Assembly (NCBI GenBank): GCA_008360955.1
Contig: LUCM01006867.1
Coordinates: 43,892 to 107,891, forward strand
DNA: 64,000 nucleotides
Origin: Fasciolopsis buskii
Lineage: Eukaryota; Platyhelminthes; Trematoda; Plagiorchiida; Fasciolidae
Direction of reading: 5' to 3'
Both the position numbers and the translations under genes were made by a program. The first letter of the stretch is position 1. Each line of letters opens with the position of its first letter. The notes beneath the pieces are model-generated. The model saw only the letters and a program-made list of their open reading frames with translations. It searched no databases and had not been told where the DNA came from. Below, piece by piece: positions 23,522-37,500 of this stretch.

Positions 23522-25245
23522 AGCTCATGACCGATTCTTTACTGGGATCACCACTTGAAACTCGTGGGATTCAGCTTCACTTCTTGTTTTCCCGCTTTCT
23601 CGCAAGTCCACGCCAGTGCATTATTTGACCTCTTTATCATTGGCTTAGTTTACTAACCTTTGAGCGTTCCAAATGTGGGCTGAAAAAATGTCAATTTACT
23701 TTCTGATGGACCAATGCTGTGATCCCATCCCGTGATTTTAAACACATTCAGCGTGTGTACTCCTCGCTCTCCATGTCATTTTATCCTCTTCACTGGCTTG
23801 GTGAGGCTGCACAGGCCGTTCTTGGTAGTCCCAAACCTTCAACTTCCCCTTAACTGCTACTATATCTGTTTTAGCTTCCACATTTTAAGGAATGGAAACA
23901 CTTTATTGCGGATCTGTGTTTTTGATCCAGTAATCGTTGATGCGTTTAAACATGGATTGGCTCGCAGTAAGCGACTCATTTTCGGCCCCAGAAAGTTTCT
24001 GCGATGGATCATTTAGCTCTGACTTAAAGTCCAATATCTTTTGATTAGCCCTTCTTACTGCAGGTTATATTCAGGACAGCACAGACACTGCATCTTCACG
24101 AATAGATTTTTGTTTTACGATTTGCACTGCGCCATCATTATGTAAATTTGATCTTGCCTTACGCATGACTCTCAAATTTCGAGAAATATACCCATTATTT
24201 TTATTTTTATTGTCACCATAACCCCAAGGTTGCACCCAAGCCAGGCTGTCTCTCTTTTGCGTTTCAGATCCCGCATCTGGAGTAGACGCGCTGTTATCGC
24301 TTCCGTCCTCGTTATGGCAATTCTAACTCTGCTATCTTATCACTCCTGCTAGAAACCTGCTAGGTATAACTGGGCCGTTCAACCGAAACCCTGCCGCTAA
24401 TCTACTTGGGTACCTCAACTCAGATCTTTAAGATTAGGCAAAGACACGGTTGCTGCTGCCTCTGGAACAGCTCGCGCACCTCATATTCTCCACCCCTACT
24501 GCTGAGTAAGATCAGAAGCTGCGACAACATAATGGCAGCATAGAAGACATTCTTGACTGGCGTATTTAAGGAATGTTCCCACACAAAGTTTCTCCCGTCA
24601 GCCGCACCTTCCAGTACAGCTTTCCGTTACCCACATGTAAATCCAAGAGCTTCATTAAATATCTTCCAGAAAGTTTGAGATAATCTTGACAGTCTTCCTT
24701 CGCCTTCAGCATTTTGTCGGCCGTTTGTTGTTGCCAAATATGTCTTATCAACTTTGCATGTAGTTCCATCTGGTTTTCACCAGTTCCATCCAACTATGGT
24801 ATTACCGTTGCTTCTCATCTCTTCAGCTTAACGTTCCCGTCCATTACGTAACGCTCTTGTTGCTAAGGGACCCAGGCCACACCTCGACATCCGCCGTTGA
24901 GCTCCGGCCACGCTTTGCGCCAGCGACGTGCGCATTTGGTGCACTTAACGAAATGACTTGCAGTCCGCTGCTCGCAAGCAGTCCCAAGAAACTCTGTACG
25001 GTCTAGGAAAACTGGTTTCCCGTTTTTTCGTTTCTCACCGGTATACCTTCACTTCCCGGTCTGCTTTGCCGCATCTCCTTTCACTTTCCAGTGGGCTTCT
25101 TTAATAACTCAAGTTTGCAGTCATCCCCTGATCCTTTTTTATTTCTGTTATTCCCATTCTCTGTGCATCAGCATTGAAAAATTTGGTCTTGTCCTGCGCA
25201 TGCTTCTCGCAAATAGGGAAATATTCGTCATTATTGATAATTTCA
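23522..25245 (+). repeat. 3' region of LINE copy 1, ending in an ATT-rich tail
   Basis: The stretch aligns with 45167-46500 at visibly lower identity than the coding part, with many scattered substitutions. It ends with a recurring motif (TTTGGTCTTGTCCTGCGCAT...) and an ATT-rich run. It behaves as the long 3' region of the LINE or as an adjacent repeat that moves with it. The minus strand has a 75-codon frame (24566-24793) whose translation resembles that of copy 2. Confidence 0.6.
23943..24217 (+). mobile_element. About 270-bp insertion in copy 1, 5'-truncated retroelement tail
   Basis: Copy 2 lacks this stretch: its sequence passes straight from the equivalent of 23942 to that of 24218 (about 45445-45460). 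The inserted DNA ends with GATCTTGCCTTACGCAT and TTCGAGAAATATAC followed by a T-rich ATTTTT run. This is the same tail motif as at 25174, 39793 and 46445. It is probably a severely 5'-truncated LINE copy. Ends are placed to about 10 bp. Confidence 0.5.
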
Positions 25246-25324
25246 TTAATATTCTTCACTCAACTCCAGCACGGTCGCCCAAGCCTACGTGGCCGTTACC
25301 ATACAGCTCTCATGTTTACTTTTA

Positions 25325-25400
25325 TAGTAATAGTAATAATGTGTATATTTCTCGACATCCGGGAGGCATGCGCAAGGCAGGATCAAATTTGCACAAAGTG
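25325..25400 (-). repeat. LINE tail motif, minus orientation
   Basis: A TAATAG-rich run is followed by ATATTTCTCGAC...GCATGCGCAAGGCAGGATC, the reverse complement of the tail motif. It faces the plus-oriented tail ending near 25245, so two elements lie tail to tail. How far the minus element extends to the right is unclear. Confidence 0.55.
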
Positions 25401-27889
25401 GACACACGGTAAACGAAAATTCAGTGGTGAACGTACAGCGTGTTTGTGCTCTCATAAACATAACCAGCAATGTCATTGGCTAGAAAGGAGTTTTCCAGCT
25501 TTTAACTCAATGCTAGATATTCCTTTGCCAAAACCGTCTGGGGCTGACTATGAGTCGCGCGCAGCGAGCCACTCCATTTTAAAAGCATCGATGGTGCGTA
25601 TCGCAGGCGCGAAATTTGGCTAGGAAGCAACGATGGGCGTCGTCATCTGGGCGGGTTCCTCAAAAATAAAAAGGGTTATTTGGCGAAGATGATGATCAAT
25701 ATGGCTGCGGTATCGGGACGGAGATGATTCAAAACCACAGTGGATATCAAGTGGGGTGGGTTGGGAATCGTAAGTAACAACATTCAAGAGTCAAAATAAT
25801 GCTGAAGTTGAAACAGCGGGAAACCTCCAATGCTGCTTGAGACTATTTATGAGCCGAACTTACGTGAAGAATTGTGGACGGAGAGACAAGGGAATTTACA
25901 GGACTGGTCACTGGATTTGGTGCCGCTGGGAGCGGACCGTGAGGTGTTGCGGGAAGTAAGCGGGTACGTGTAAGAATTACAAGCAATCCTTAAATGCACT
26001 TTCCGTGGATGACCTGTGTGTTGTCCTTATTTAGTATCCGAGGTTATGGTGTTCTACGGCGGTAGGGATGTGGAGGTGTGGGGATTGCGCGGCATTTCAG
26101 TAGTGTTAGTAACTGTTTCGGCCAATCGTAATGGTTCAACCGAGATGAGGCACCCGGGAAGGTCATTTACTTTACTTTGTTTGTCAATAGGGTTACGCAA
26201 CCGGGTACTGGAGCGTTAGACCCGGTAGCAGCTTCCTAACAGGGATGGGCAACCAGCAAATCAGACGGAGTGGAGCCTTCGGCGAGAGTTTGCGTTGCAT
26301 CTGTGGTCACTGGCGAGCCTGGAGAAGAGTCGGGCAGAGAGTGGGCAGTCTGGAATTTGTTCCACTCCACTCCCTACGTTTCTGCATTACATTTCTCTTA
26401 CACGGGTAATTCCTGCTCGGTACTGTCACTTATTTTGATGAGTCAAGGCGATGTTCTTCAGAAAACCTAGGTATTAACCACGAATCATCTCACCAATCAT
26501 CAAATATCCCTTATTTTTTTCAGATACCTCCGCCATGTTTTTCTTCTGCCACCATAAAACCTTATGCGTTTTGTCACAAGTTTCTTTCTCTCACTTTCGA
26601 TGTATTTTCTTTGCCACGTCTGTTCTTTTGCATTATTCCAGTGCCTCAGTCAACTAAGCTGTTCAGATTCGGCTCTATGAAGCACGACTACTTGCACTGT
26701 GTAAAGGAATTTCCATGTTTAACCCTTCCCTCTCTACCTCCTTCCCAAATTGTGCCTACTCTTCTTATCCTTTTCACGTCCCCCTGAATACTGACCCCTT
26801 TTTCTGTTGCTCACGTGAGTAGAAGAGTTACTTGATGAGCAGCACTTTCCATTTATCAGCAGACGCCCAAATAAATGGATTCGTTAACATCACCAGTCAT
26901 CAACTGGATCGTTTTCGTTGAAGCCTGTATACTAGTACTTTCTGGGCTGCCTTCGCAACTTATCTATTCCCGGTCTGCAGCTGAAACCAGGTCCAGACCG
27001 ACGCTCGTTTCATTTTTTCAGGCCGCCGGATTCCGCCTGGGCATTAGTAATTGCCTCCAACTCTGGCCACTACGGTTTCGACGAGCCTGGATTTGCCCAC
27101 TCCTTGAAACCCACTGTTATGCTCGTCCTATCTACACCACATGCGAAATCCCTCATTCAGCTCCAGCATACATCGATGTCATCAAATTAGTGCGGGTTGT
27201 GGTTGGATCCACCGCTTTGGCCAGTCCGCATCCAGTGGACAGCTAGGTTGCAGTGGCTCACGGGCACAATTAGGTTGGCGAATCAGACATCCTCCGTTCA
27301 TCTGTAAAAGGTGTTTTTCAGGTTTGGTGGCCAACACTCGGTCGGCCCGACGCACCAGCGCTTTTGTGGCCTTCCCGTCCCGATGCACAGGTGCACCCTT
27401 CTGTACTGGCCCCCTTCTGCTCATTCCTAAAGATCCTTTATACCGAACGTTTTAAGTTGAACTTAGGTGAAAAATGTTTATTGACATCCTGTATGAGCTG
27501 ACATTCTGTATCCACCTCGTCGGTCTTCTCCTCAATACTTGGCTCATCGTCTCATTTGCGTCATTGTTGTGGTCGCCCATTGAGCAACAGACGACTCCTC
27601 CAAGAATAGATCAAGTATGTTTAATTCCCGGCAAAATTGTGCGCCAAGAATATTTGGGTATACGCAGCCGCGTTACCAATTTCATCAGGGCGTATGAAAG
27701 TTGACTGCACACAATGGGCCACAGGTACTAAACAGAGGAAGGACGCGTTGCGCCTAAATGCTCCTACCACGTTGATTGAGGTTGCGAGGGAGGCCGTTAT
27801 CATGGGGTTTTTCATCTACCGCGCGTTGGCTATACCCTTGAGACGTGCGCTTTGTTGAGTTGGAAAAAGACATCCTTCAGTAGTTGCAT
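25401..27889. other. Unassigned, probably decayed repeats
   Basis: Open frames at 26875-27246 (123 codons) and 27141-27455 (104 codons) on plus, and 27182-27424 on minus, have no domain I recognise. No splice-consistent coding similarity was found. Confidence 0.3.
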
Positions 27890-30020
27890 TTGAATATTCA
27901 GCACCAGCATATTAGAGGGAATAACAGATAGGGATTTGTTCACGGGCCTTCTCTACTGGACTTTGCAATTACAAGCCAGAAAATTGACGTCCAGGGACTC
28001 TAATTTCCACTCACGCTGGGAAAGAGTGGCAATGTGATACTAGAAATCATTCTGTATTTGTATCATCCCAGGGTTGCCCCAAATTGGTCAATGAAATTCA
28101 ATAATATGGACTCGGCTAAGCTCCAAACAATAGCAATGGAGTTTAGCTGAGACACGCTGGATGAGGTTAAGAAGGGGGAAAGTACTAAGAAAAATTAGGG
28201 AGTCGTTACAAATTCTAAAGAATAAGTCTGCAGCTCCGAAATGTAGATATCGCAAACCGAAAGCAGCCGTTGCAGCGGCCATTAGGCCGCGATATCAATG
28301 CCAGATAGCACATAAAGGCGGGCGGAACCAGTAGGACTGAATATACCAAGCAAAAGGTAAGAGAAGCACAGAAGCCGATTCGAGGTGAAAAATGCAGGTG
28401 TCAATAAGATGGAATGATCTAACAAGTGGCAGCTGAAAACGTGCCAAGCATTTGTGCGATCAAAATTTCCGCTGAGGTGTGGTATCGGTCCGATAAAGTT
28501 TGGTGACCAAGACATCAAGGATGGCCTGAGCAAAGCTGGATACCTGACTCGGTAATTTGGTAATGTCCGTAGGTTTGACAAGGGGGCTCCAGAGCCCTAG
28601 TCCCGGATGATCCATTGCAATCCATTGGAGGTCTGCTTGATAACGGAGGACGATGCACACATGCAGCTGTAGGGGTTGAATAAAACAATTCTCCTGCGCC
28701 AAAAACATCAATCCGGCCATTACCGCGCCGTTAGAAAGCATCATCAGCGGCCCGGTGTTCAAGCTATTCCGAGCCTGCTTGAAAAAAGGCAAAATTTCAA
28801 AAATATTACAGCAGTGCACCATTCATGCCTATACACAGGGAAGGCCCGAACAATTATGAAAAGCATCAGGCCAAAAAGCCACACCAGGCGATGGGGAAGT
28901 TAATCGGGACCCACATTTGCCACTATCTAGCTGATTATCCACTGTTCTGTCCAGCCCAGCAAGGCTTCATAAATTAGTTGCTTTTTGGGTGAAGCTACTC
29001 GAATAACGGATGACGGCAAGCAAGCTGCAGTTACTGTGACTTCAGCAATGCACTTGAATCGATGAATCTTTGCCTACTCCTGTGTTGGATTCATTCAGTA
29101 TCCGGGAGCAGGTCTACCGGTGGGTGAATTTCCTTCTTACTAGAAATGCATTTTAAATCCTGATGAAGTCTGGGTGCTTGGTCAAACTTGACGCCACGAT
29201 CGGGCTCCCGCGACAGTCTTGTTAAGGCCACTGTCGTTCCGACTTCGCATGACTGACTTAGGCCACGGAGCCACCAAGCATTTTTGCCGACGATGTCAAG
29301 TTGGTAGGGTCTACGGGTGCAGAAGACTTCAGTGAGATTATAGGATTTGTCTTAAATTAAGCCGACAAGTGGGGCGTGCCCAAAAAACACAGTCAGTTGT
29401 TATTCTGAATCAGAGAAAGCTTCCCAGAATCAAACGTCCATGCACTATTTTCCGTGAACAAGGTTGACAAGGTGGAGGATACAGAGATAACTATCAGGTG
29501 AAATTTTAAATTGGTGGCCGGTGAGCTGCAGAAAACCAAGGGGCCAGAGGCGAACTGCCTAGGTTGAATTAAGCTTTGGCCTGTCGTAAATCCGAGGGTT
29601 CTAACCTTTGAACAAGGCCATATAAAGACCTCATTCAAGATATTTTATGCAGGCTTTGACTCCCTTCTCAAAAACAGATGCCTTTTTTCCTAACGGTGGC
29701 AACCGTTAGCCACGAGAAGGGTTGACGGACAAGGCGGACATTCTGAAGATCAACCACTCAGAGATTAAAATCGCTTTTTTTGAGGAGAAAGAGGTGTCAA
29801 GAGGAAATATGGGGGGCCTTCAGGATCGCAAGTGGCTTGTCGGGTCTTAGCCTAAAAAGCGGTTTTCAGCAAGACTTCGACTACCGCAAAGTTACCCTTG
29901 AGAGGAAGCTCGCAAAAACAAGTTCTGAGTTGTCGGCTAGATCGCAATCTTTCAGTAACGGGATCGTAAATATGTGCAACCGACTGATGGTGGGTTTGGT
30001 GATCATGCAGAACATGGTTC
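27890..30020 (+). mobile_element. CR1-like LINE, RT region with intact FADD box but many breaks
   Basis: In order on the plus strand: GPVFKLFRACLKKGKISKIL near 28750-28800 (an RT N-terminal motif), PAQQGFIN near 28950-28975, then FADDVKLVG at 29283-29309 (catalytic box intact). ADKWGVPKK follows near 29363-29390, then NVHALFSVNKVDKVEDTEI near 29437-29495. The C-terminal end, at about 29780-30010, has RRKRCQEEIWGAFRIASGLS and IVNMCNRL. Stops and frame changes separate these blocks, so it is a relic. The start is uncertain; only a linker-like stretch is seen between 27.9 and 28.5 kb. Confidence 0.75.
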
Positions 30021-31019
30021 CATTTCAGTAGGCGTTGGGGCGAAACTGCGGGGCCATTTTTCTCGAGGATAGACAAATGCGTGAAGTGTTGGTAAGTTTT
30101 TTGTTTTGAATTTTTTTGCCATGAACCAATGCACGTATGATGATTTGCAGCGTTCGTACAGGGCTAGCTGGATGTCTGCGTAAGGTACGATGCATGGAAA
30201 GTTGACAACGTAGCCGCAGTGAAATGCCAAAAAGCAGTTTTCACGACACACAGCAAATAAACAATCCCAAATGGATGAGAACTGGTCAGTTTTGCGCAGA
30301 CACTTACGATTTTTAATGAATTCGTGGGGATTTTTGATGATTTGAGCTGGGGTGCCAGCTAAGGAGACCGCGATAAACTTTGCCAGAAGGGGATGTCTTC
30401 CAGAGCATTTCTGAAAGGTCCACGTTTGTAAGAGAGCAGCCAGTTATATTGTTCATGCAAACCATATTTTAGTGCCGTTTCAGGAGCAATCACTCATTTG
30501 AACCGCGAGTCCTTGTGACCGTGAATTTTCTGGCCTTGGAGTAACATGGGATATTCTGTTTTTGTTCTTTAACGACCCCACTGAACTTGCACTGAACTCG
30601 CAACAAATTTCATTTGAGCTCAATAATTTCACAGGATCACACCATTCACAACCCTTTCCGCCGCACTCTTTTATCGCAACAAAAGCGGCTTCCAATTAGC
30701 GGCTTTTTATTTAAGGTTTTCTCATATGTGCTGTCTGTCGGACTCTACTTTCCGCCAGGCAGTGCCTCCGATTTTTTCTCTTTCCTAATTTTGTGCCTTT
30801 TCTCGCCATAAGTTGCCTCCAACACTCAGGGATCTTGTCACATGAAGAGATCTGCTCAAGCCGTTTGTGAACCATCCTGGTCTGTCGCGTGCATATAGAG
30901 GCTCATGGGATACGCACCAGTGCTGCCGAGAAGTACCCCTTGCTTGAAATTCCTACCAAACTATTCGTTAACATCTGTTCTTTTTCAACCGCATGTCACC
31001 CAAGATGTATCATGATTGT
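30021..31019. other. No recognisable gene
   Basis: Only frames below about 85 codons, none with a recognised domain. Confidence 0.3.
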
Positions 31020-31560
31020 TATCTCGTAGATCATTCACCACTTGCATATGAGCAACCTTTTCCTTTTTTCGTTGTTTGTCACCGCAAATCATGATCATTT
31101 ATATCACGATTCATTCGGCTACGTCCGTGAAACAAATTGTTATAACTATCTCCAATACTGGCCCACCGTTTTCACACGAACAAATTGCTATTGGGAATTT
31201 TCGAGTAAAGTTTAGCACATCTCTTGGTCTGTTTTCTTACCTAATCTATGGGGCCTCCTCTCTGAATCACTGTGACTTTGTCTTGTCAAACCAAGACTCA
31301 CTCTGCTCTTTAAAATTCATCAGTCGAATGTTCATTCCTTTGCAAACCCCTTCCAGTAAGTCACTAACACAAATAACCCGCTCAATAGCGGGTTTTATTC
31401 TATGATAATCTCCTCGGCCGAGTTCCGGAAAGGGGTAAAAATTTTAAGTTGTCTACTCCTAACTAAGAAACGTACTGCGTTTGTCATGTCCAAATCTAGC
31501 CCAGTTTGAGACCAGGCTAGCGGAGCTTCCAGATGTCCCCTTTCTGCTTAACGTAATCAG
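31020..31560 (+). mobile_element. CR1-like LINE, C-terminal fragment related to the 20.3-kb element
   Basis: The frame at 31076-31405 contains IAIGNFRVKFSTSLG, aligning with IAIGNVQLAFTRNLG of the 20.3-kb LINE. Further on, CPNLAQFETRLAELPDVPFLL (about 31490-31545) aligns with CPNLAHLRAQLAKLLDVPFF. It is diverged, lacks the RT core and contains stops. Confidence 0.75.
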
Positions 31561-34500
31561 TCCTACATTGGAATAAAACAGGCATATGAGCGTGGATTAG
31601 AATTCTAGTTTTCCAATGAATCTTAACAGCGCTCACCACCAAGGATTTTTGAAACTTGGCTTCGCCTCTGGTAGACCCCAAATCGTGCCTTTCGCCTATT
31701 AGGCCTATTGCTTTTAGCTGTCGTAGGGTAGTAATGCTTGCAATGCCCTCAGTCGATTGTCTGAACCCCAAATCCCAAGACCATTACCGATACAGACGAC
31801 CTAACAGCAGGTTCTCACAGCACGCATGGATTCTTAGTTGGAGAATGTGGTGCTTCCCCTGCTTTACTATATCCTACCTCTATTGTTTGTTTCAACTATC
31901 CCTCAACCTGGCCAACCAGCACATAATCTTCCTGCCTCAAGCCTTGTTGCCTCCGTACTCAAACGTATTGCGAAAACTTCAAACAACCTACCCTTCCGTA
32001 TTCAACATCAATATCACTGGAGTGCAGTAAGAAGACTGTTATCTTCGTTTACTTGGTGTTTGCTGATAGGTTTTTACTCCCTTAACCATATGCCATTCAA
32101 ACTAATTACCTCCATCATAGACATCTCTTTTACATGCGAACTTGTCTGTTTGAGCACTTCCTACTCTCAACCATGACCACCGTCAGCGTACATCTACCTT
32201 CCTGGGCTCTCTCATTATCAGCTAATCCTTTTACGCCACTTTTTGCCAAATGTTCCATATAGTTTCTTGCTTGATCCTTGTGAATTTGCCTAACACCTGG
32301 GAAAATGGCACCTACCTACTATTTTTGCCTACCCCACATCCCCACTACAATACACCACGTCAGAAACACCCCTTAGTGCAGTGGTTTTCACCCATGGTAG
32401 CAATTTAAAACGAAAAAACAACCCACTCATATGCAGTTATGAGCCAAATGGGCTAGAAGTAAAATGCTGCTGGCTAGGGAGAAATGGCGAAGTCTGGAAT
32501 CCCGCCCTTCCGAAAAATAATATCTTCGTTGCGCCGAGACGACATACTGAAACTGGCAGCGAAGGCATGAGTAGGATAACCTTCATTAAGGAGCTCCCGT
32601 TCCTGAGCTATATATGAATCGTCCTATTCACCAGGAGCCCCAGCGACCTGGCCAGGGACTGCTTTTAGTCGTTACCTTGTCTCGGTATCCCGATTGGTCT
32701 GAGGTTCCAGAGCACCCTGTCAAGTCCGCCTATATTCATCACTGCCCGCCTCAGTCCGAAGACCGTCTTTTGTTATGCATTCTTGTGTTGAGCTTATAAG
32801 ACTTTTAATAAAGCCGATTAGCCATTGTACCATTCGCACTGTGGTTTTAATAAGAACCATCAACACATAAGTAGAACGGTGAACCGTTTCATCCCTTTTT
32901 CAACCTACACTGTACTCAAATTTCGTTCCACCCTACTTCCGCTATTGTCTCAGCAGCGCTGAACAGGCTGATCAGGATGCACATCAACTTTCAGGTGCCC
33001 CAAAACTTTTATCCAATATCTCCGAGCTAGCTACCAACTATTGCGCAATCAAAAGACGCTTAATTTGCCGCCTGCTGAGAACCCAAATAAAAACACTTAG
33101 TCTTAATAACGGCAGCCGTAATGGGGCTACTGCCATCCATCACTCATCCCGTCCACCTTACTACACTGGCCCCCTCAACATTAACCGAGGCACCCATTCT
33201 AAGTATCACCAACGTCGCTGTCTAAACTTCTGCATATGGGCTTAAGACATCAAAGCCTATCTGATAAACTCAACTGACCATTTACGTTCCCATCACCATT
33301 TCATGACGGTTGCTTCCAAGTCCTGTGGCTCTTCGTCATTCCCAGACCCCTGCCAAGGCAATGCCCCCAACGTACTTCATGCTTTTTATCCACAGAGCAA
33401 CCCAGGGATGGATAATTCTTCCACATGTCCCTATCTCAGCCGCCGTTATATTGATAACCGTCACCTCAAAATGGCACCCACATCAGACTGTTTTTTCAGG
33501 TTCTGCGCGAAATCGAGTGGCGGGTATCTTTCACAATAATCTAGATCTTCTGGCTTTTTCTGGGTCGGTTTACCGCGTGAACTACTCCAACTCTACCACC
33601 CACTCAGCTGGAATTCCATGACTTGACGGGTGGTAACAACGGACTGGGAAACGCCATGTCACCATTACCATCGGAAGGACTTGCGAGAGTCTCTATAATT
33701 ATTGCTGACACTGGCCAAATCCTTACAGTAATAAGGCAGCATAGTTAATAATTCTGACTTGCCTGAAGGCAGAAAGTTCATGATTCCAGCAGCTTACATG
33801 TTTTTTCCGGCCGACTATGAATTTTTCCGGGCACCTGGACCGTTCGGCACTCGTTCGCGTTCATCTAGTTCTCTGCTGATCGCTTGGGCCTGTTAGTGGA
33901 CGCAATTTATACTAAACAACCGCATTACCGTTGACCATTTCCCTGGCCTCCCCCTTCCTTCATGACCGGACAAGACAATGATACTCCATGATCAAACCTA
34001 TAGATGACAAACCGAACCTTACAGGCAAAACGTTAATGCCGACCGTTAGCCCATAACTAGACTATTATTTACTTTCCAGCACAATAGTTGCTTTTTTTAT
34101 TGTATTCTCTTGCTGTCCGGCAAACATTAATTCACGTTCTGCACCTCCCGGCATTCGAGAGCAGCCTTTTTCACTAAAACTCGTCGTCCATAAAAGGAAG
34201 TCCTTCGAGTTTTACTGCACGTCCTGTTTTGGGTTCTTTCCCATTCATACCTTTATTTTTGCAGCTGATCACGCATGTATTTCTCTATTTTCTTCACCCT
34301 AGCGTCGTGCGCTCTGAAAATGTTTTTATATTTAATGCTGTTTCACCGTTTACATTGAAATTCCATTATTCAGGCTGATTCTCGAATTTCGTCGTCTCCA
34401 AGACAGTTCATATTTCCGTGGGATGCAATCGACCGGTACCGGACAAGCGATCCCATTGTCATTTGTAAATGGTTGGTTATAGTCCTTAAAAATTGTCTTT

Positions 34501-37500
34501 ATTCATAATCCTCTGTGTTCTTTGCTCATTGCTTTTGGGACAGCTTTTGCACTGCACATGTACCAGGTACGTCTTGCTGGGCCCATCATCCTTATTCTAT
34601 TATTGTAATCATTTTATAGTGCTATCTAGGAGCTTTCTTGATACCCGGGCATATGAAAAATATTGTTGCTCTTTTTGATGCAAAATACTTTGTTGAACCA
34701 TACTCCGGCGAGCACGGCTGCGCACATTCGTTCCTTGCTGCCTGATTGTAAACTCAAGTTGATTGCAGGTAGTCTGTAGTTCTTTTGCGTCTTACATAAG
34801 ACTTTTTGGGTTATGTTTCAGGAACAGGAGCGATCTGTCCTCTGAGAGACCCTTAATTAATCTGCTTGCTTAGGGGTTGTCGCTTAGTGCACAAGTCTCT
34901 GTCTGCTATTAAGACATGCCTCCTGGATTTCTCAGCTATGGTATCAGCAGAGGCCGTAATCCACGATACCCAGGTCGGAGACTGTGATAATCAATTGTTA
35001 TAAAGGATCTAGTTAGTTTGGAATTTGGAAAAATGGATGGCCACTTGTCAACAAAGTTAAAACCTTACTGTTTGAGACTGTCGTTGCCAGATTAGAGCAA
35101 ATGAACGACCGCGGCCATTTGGTGGTTAAGTTGGCGATGAGAAATTCGGAGAAAGAAGGTAACGGTCCTAATTAGTTTCCATTTGGTCCCTCTTGTGTTG
35201 CGCGCAGAAATTCTGGAGAAAACCATCTACAAGGGTTCTTCTGAATTTAGGATCTGCCGTACTGGCTATTGACCGACTAACACTCGGTGATTTAAAGTCG
35301 TCTACAATTAGATGAATGAAATAAACGAGTTTCTTTCGGAAGCCAGGAAGTGTTTTAAATTTGCTGTTGAAATGCATTGGGCTACAAGCAGGAAGGTGAT
35401 AAAATCATCCTGACAGGAGCTTTTGAAGCCTTAGGGGACAGGCCCAGCCGTAGACTGCCAACAAGGGCTGATGGGGGTGCTTTATTTTTTACGAGAAGAG
35501 AGGTGGAATTTTCATGATACATGACTACACCTCCGGCAGGGTACGCCTCAGAAACGTGTCCTCAAAAGGTGCATCAGGTGATGTGAGTTTCTGAATAAAG
35601 TATACCCGGGGTTATCCGTTTTTTGTGGGTTCTAATCTGGATGTCACAGTTGACGACGAGAAATGTTGTTAGCGTACTGTTTATTCTACCCAACTAGTAA
35701 TTGCGCATTTCTCATTTTACAGTATAAGCCAACGTCCATGGGCCTTAGCAATAAAACGGAAAAAACATTCAGAAGGCGGTGGGTTTACTGTGAAACTTAA
35801 GTTGTTACAATAAAGCGTGAAGCGTGAGCATACTTGTCCGTTTTCTCTCGTAGGCCAACCGTATTGAAAGAGATATAGCAATAGTGAAAAGCATTCCAAA
35901 ACTAAGCGGAAACTTAAGATATACCGAATGTGTCTGTGGGCTGAAGGAAACAAATAGCCGAAACAAATGAAGGAATCGCTTGAGAGGCCCATAAAAGCTT
36001 TGGTTAAGCCTGCCATCAAAACCCCACGGCGCCCTGCCCCCTCCGGGAAAGCCCATCGGATTACAGAATCAATCAGCTGACAAATTCCACTGCATATGTA
36101 TGATGAGCTTCCTGACAAGCATAAACAAATGCGCACAACAGTGACAAAACAGGAACAGTAGAACTTACTGAATCCTTATAAGGTCGGACCTCACGGTCGT
36201 AAACGAGTAAATACAATAATAATTTATGTATTCGTTAAAAACGAGGAAATGGAAACCACCCACTTAACCTCAATCCTCCGCTTTCACCACCTACCAGATA
36301 AACCAAAATGCGCTGATCAGCATCGTCACCTCGGCTTTACTTCTAAAACTTGCGCTGCACTGCATGCAGACAGCCCATGTAAGGCCGAAAGATACACTCT
36401 CCCTAACCAGTGCCCTTCATCAGACCATCTCATCAACAAACCCGGGAAGGAATCAGAGAGATCCAGAATACACTACTTCATTGCGAGTCACGGTTCTCGA
36501 GTTTGGAGTACTCCCTGTCTTTTCCCTAGTTTCGTTCCGCTTTTTTGGAAGACTTCATAGAATTTAGCCCCATCGGCAAGAATACCATGCAAAAGTTCAG
36601 CACTCCAAAACTAGATACGTTCATGATTCGCGTAGCTATGCGCACTTAGTACGCTGGTCGCGAGAGTCACGGATTAAAACCCCAACTGTCCCGAGACATG
36701 GGTCTTATGTGGCGGATATGTTGGGTCCAAGGAAGTGGTATTCACTCCATTTTCGACCCCTGCCTATCTTCTAGGATTGTAGCTTATTATTCGTCAGGCC
36801 TCTTTTTGAATATTTATCCTTATTCCTTTTTGAGATCGTCGTTTCAACCAAACATCACGTGTTTCCCGGGAAATCTGGCGGGATAATCTCCTCATAACGA
36901 CCCGTAGTTAGAACAGATAGTTTTATGCTCCTAGGGCATCGTCATGAGTGTGTTGCCATGGTGAACCATTCATTCCTCTCACCAGCCAACTGTATTCAAC
37001 AATTAAACGTGCAATGTGTTGGAGTATAACATGACCTTGAAGACAACCAATAATCAAACGCTCAATGCTTCCGCACCGACAGCTAAGCATTACATCAGAC
37101 CACTGTCAGACGACTTTCTTCAAAGCATCCTCTTGATACTAGACATTCTAGGGAGCAAATTAACACAAATATAGGAACTGTAGTCATTCCCCAGGCAAAA
37201 CAACTTGTGCACATCAAGTTAGAACATCACATGGGAAGTGCGAACCAGTGGTTCCATAATAAGGGCGTCCAAAACTTTGCAGAAAGTCAGTGACGAGTCC
37301 CGTCGGCCGCGGCTCCCCATGGATATTATCTAAAATCACCGCAACCATATAGCGAATTTCCTAGTAAGTTCCTGTCATTGGTTCCTCTGCTGCATCAAAG
37401 CCACTTGCTCCTTCCTCCATCTTCTCCAAAAGGTAAATAACACATGAACCCCTCTCCACAAATGAATGTATGATCGGGTGAACTCAGGCTGACTCGAATC

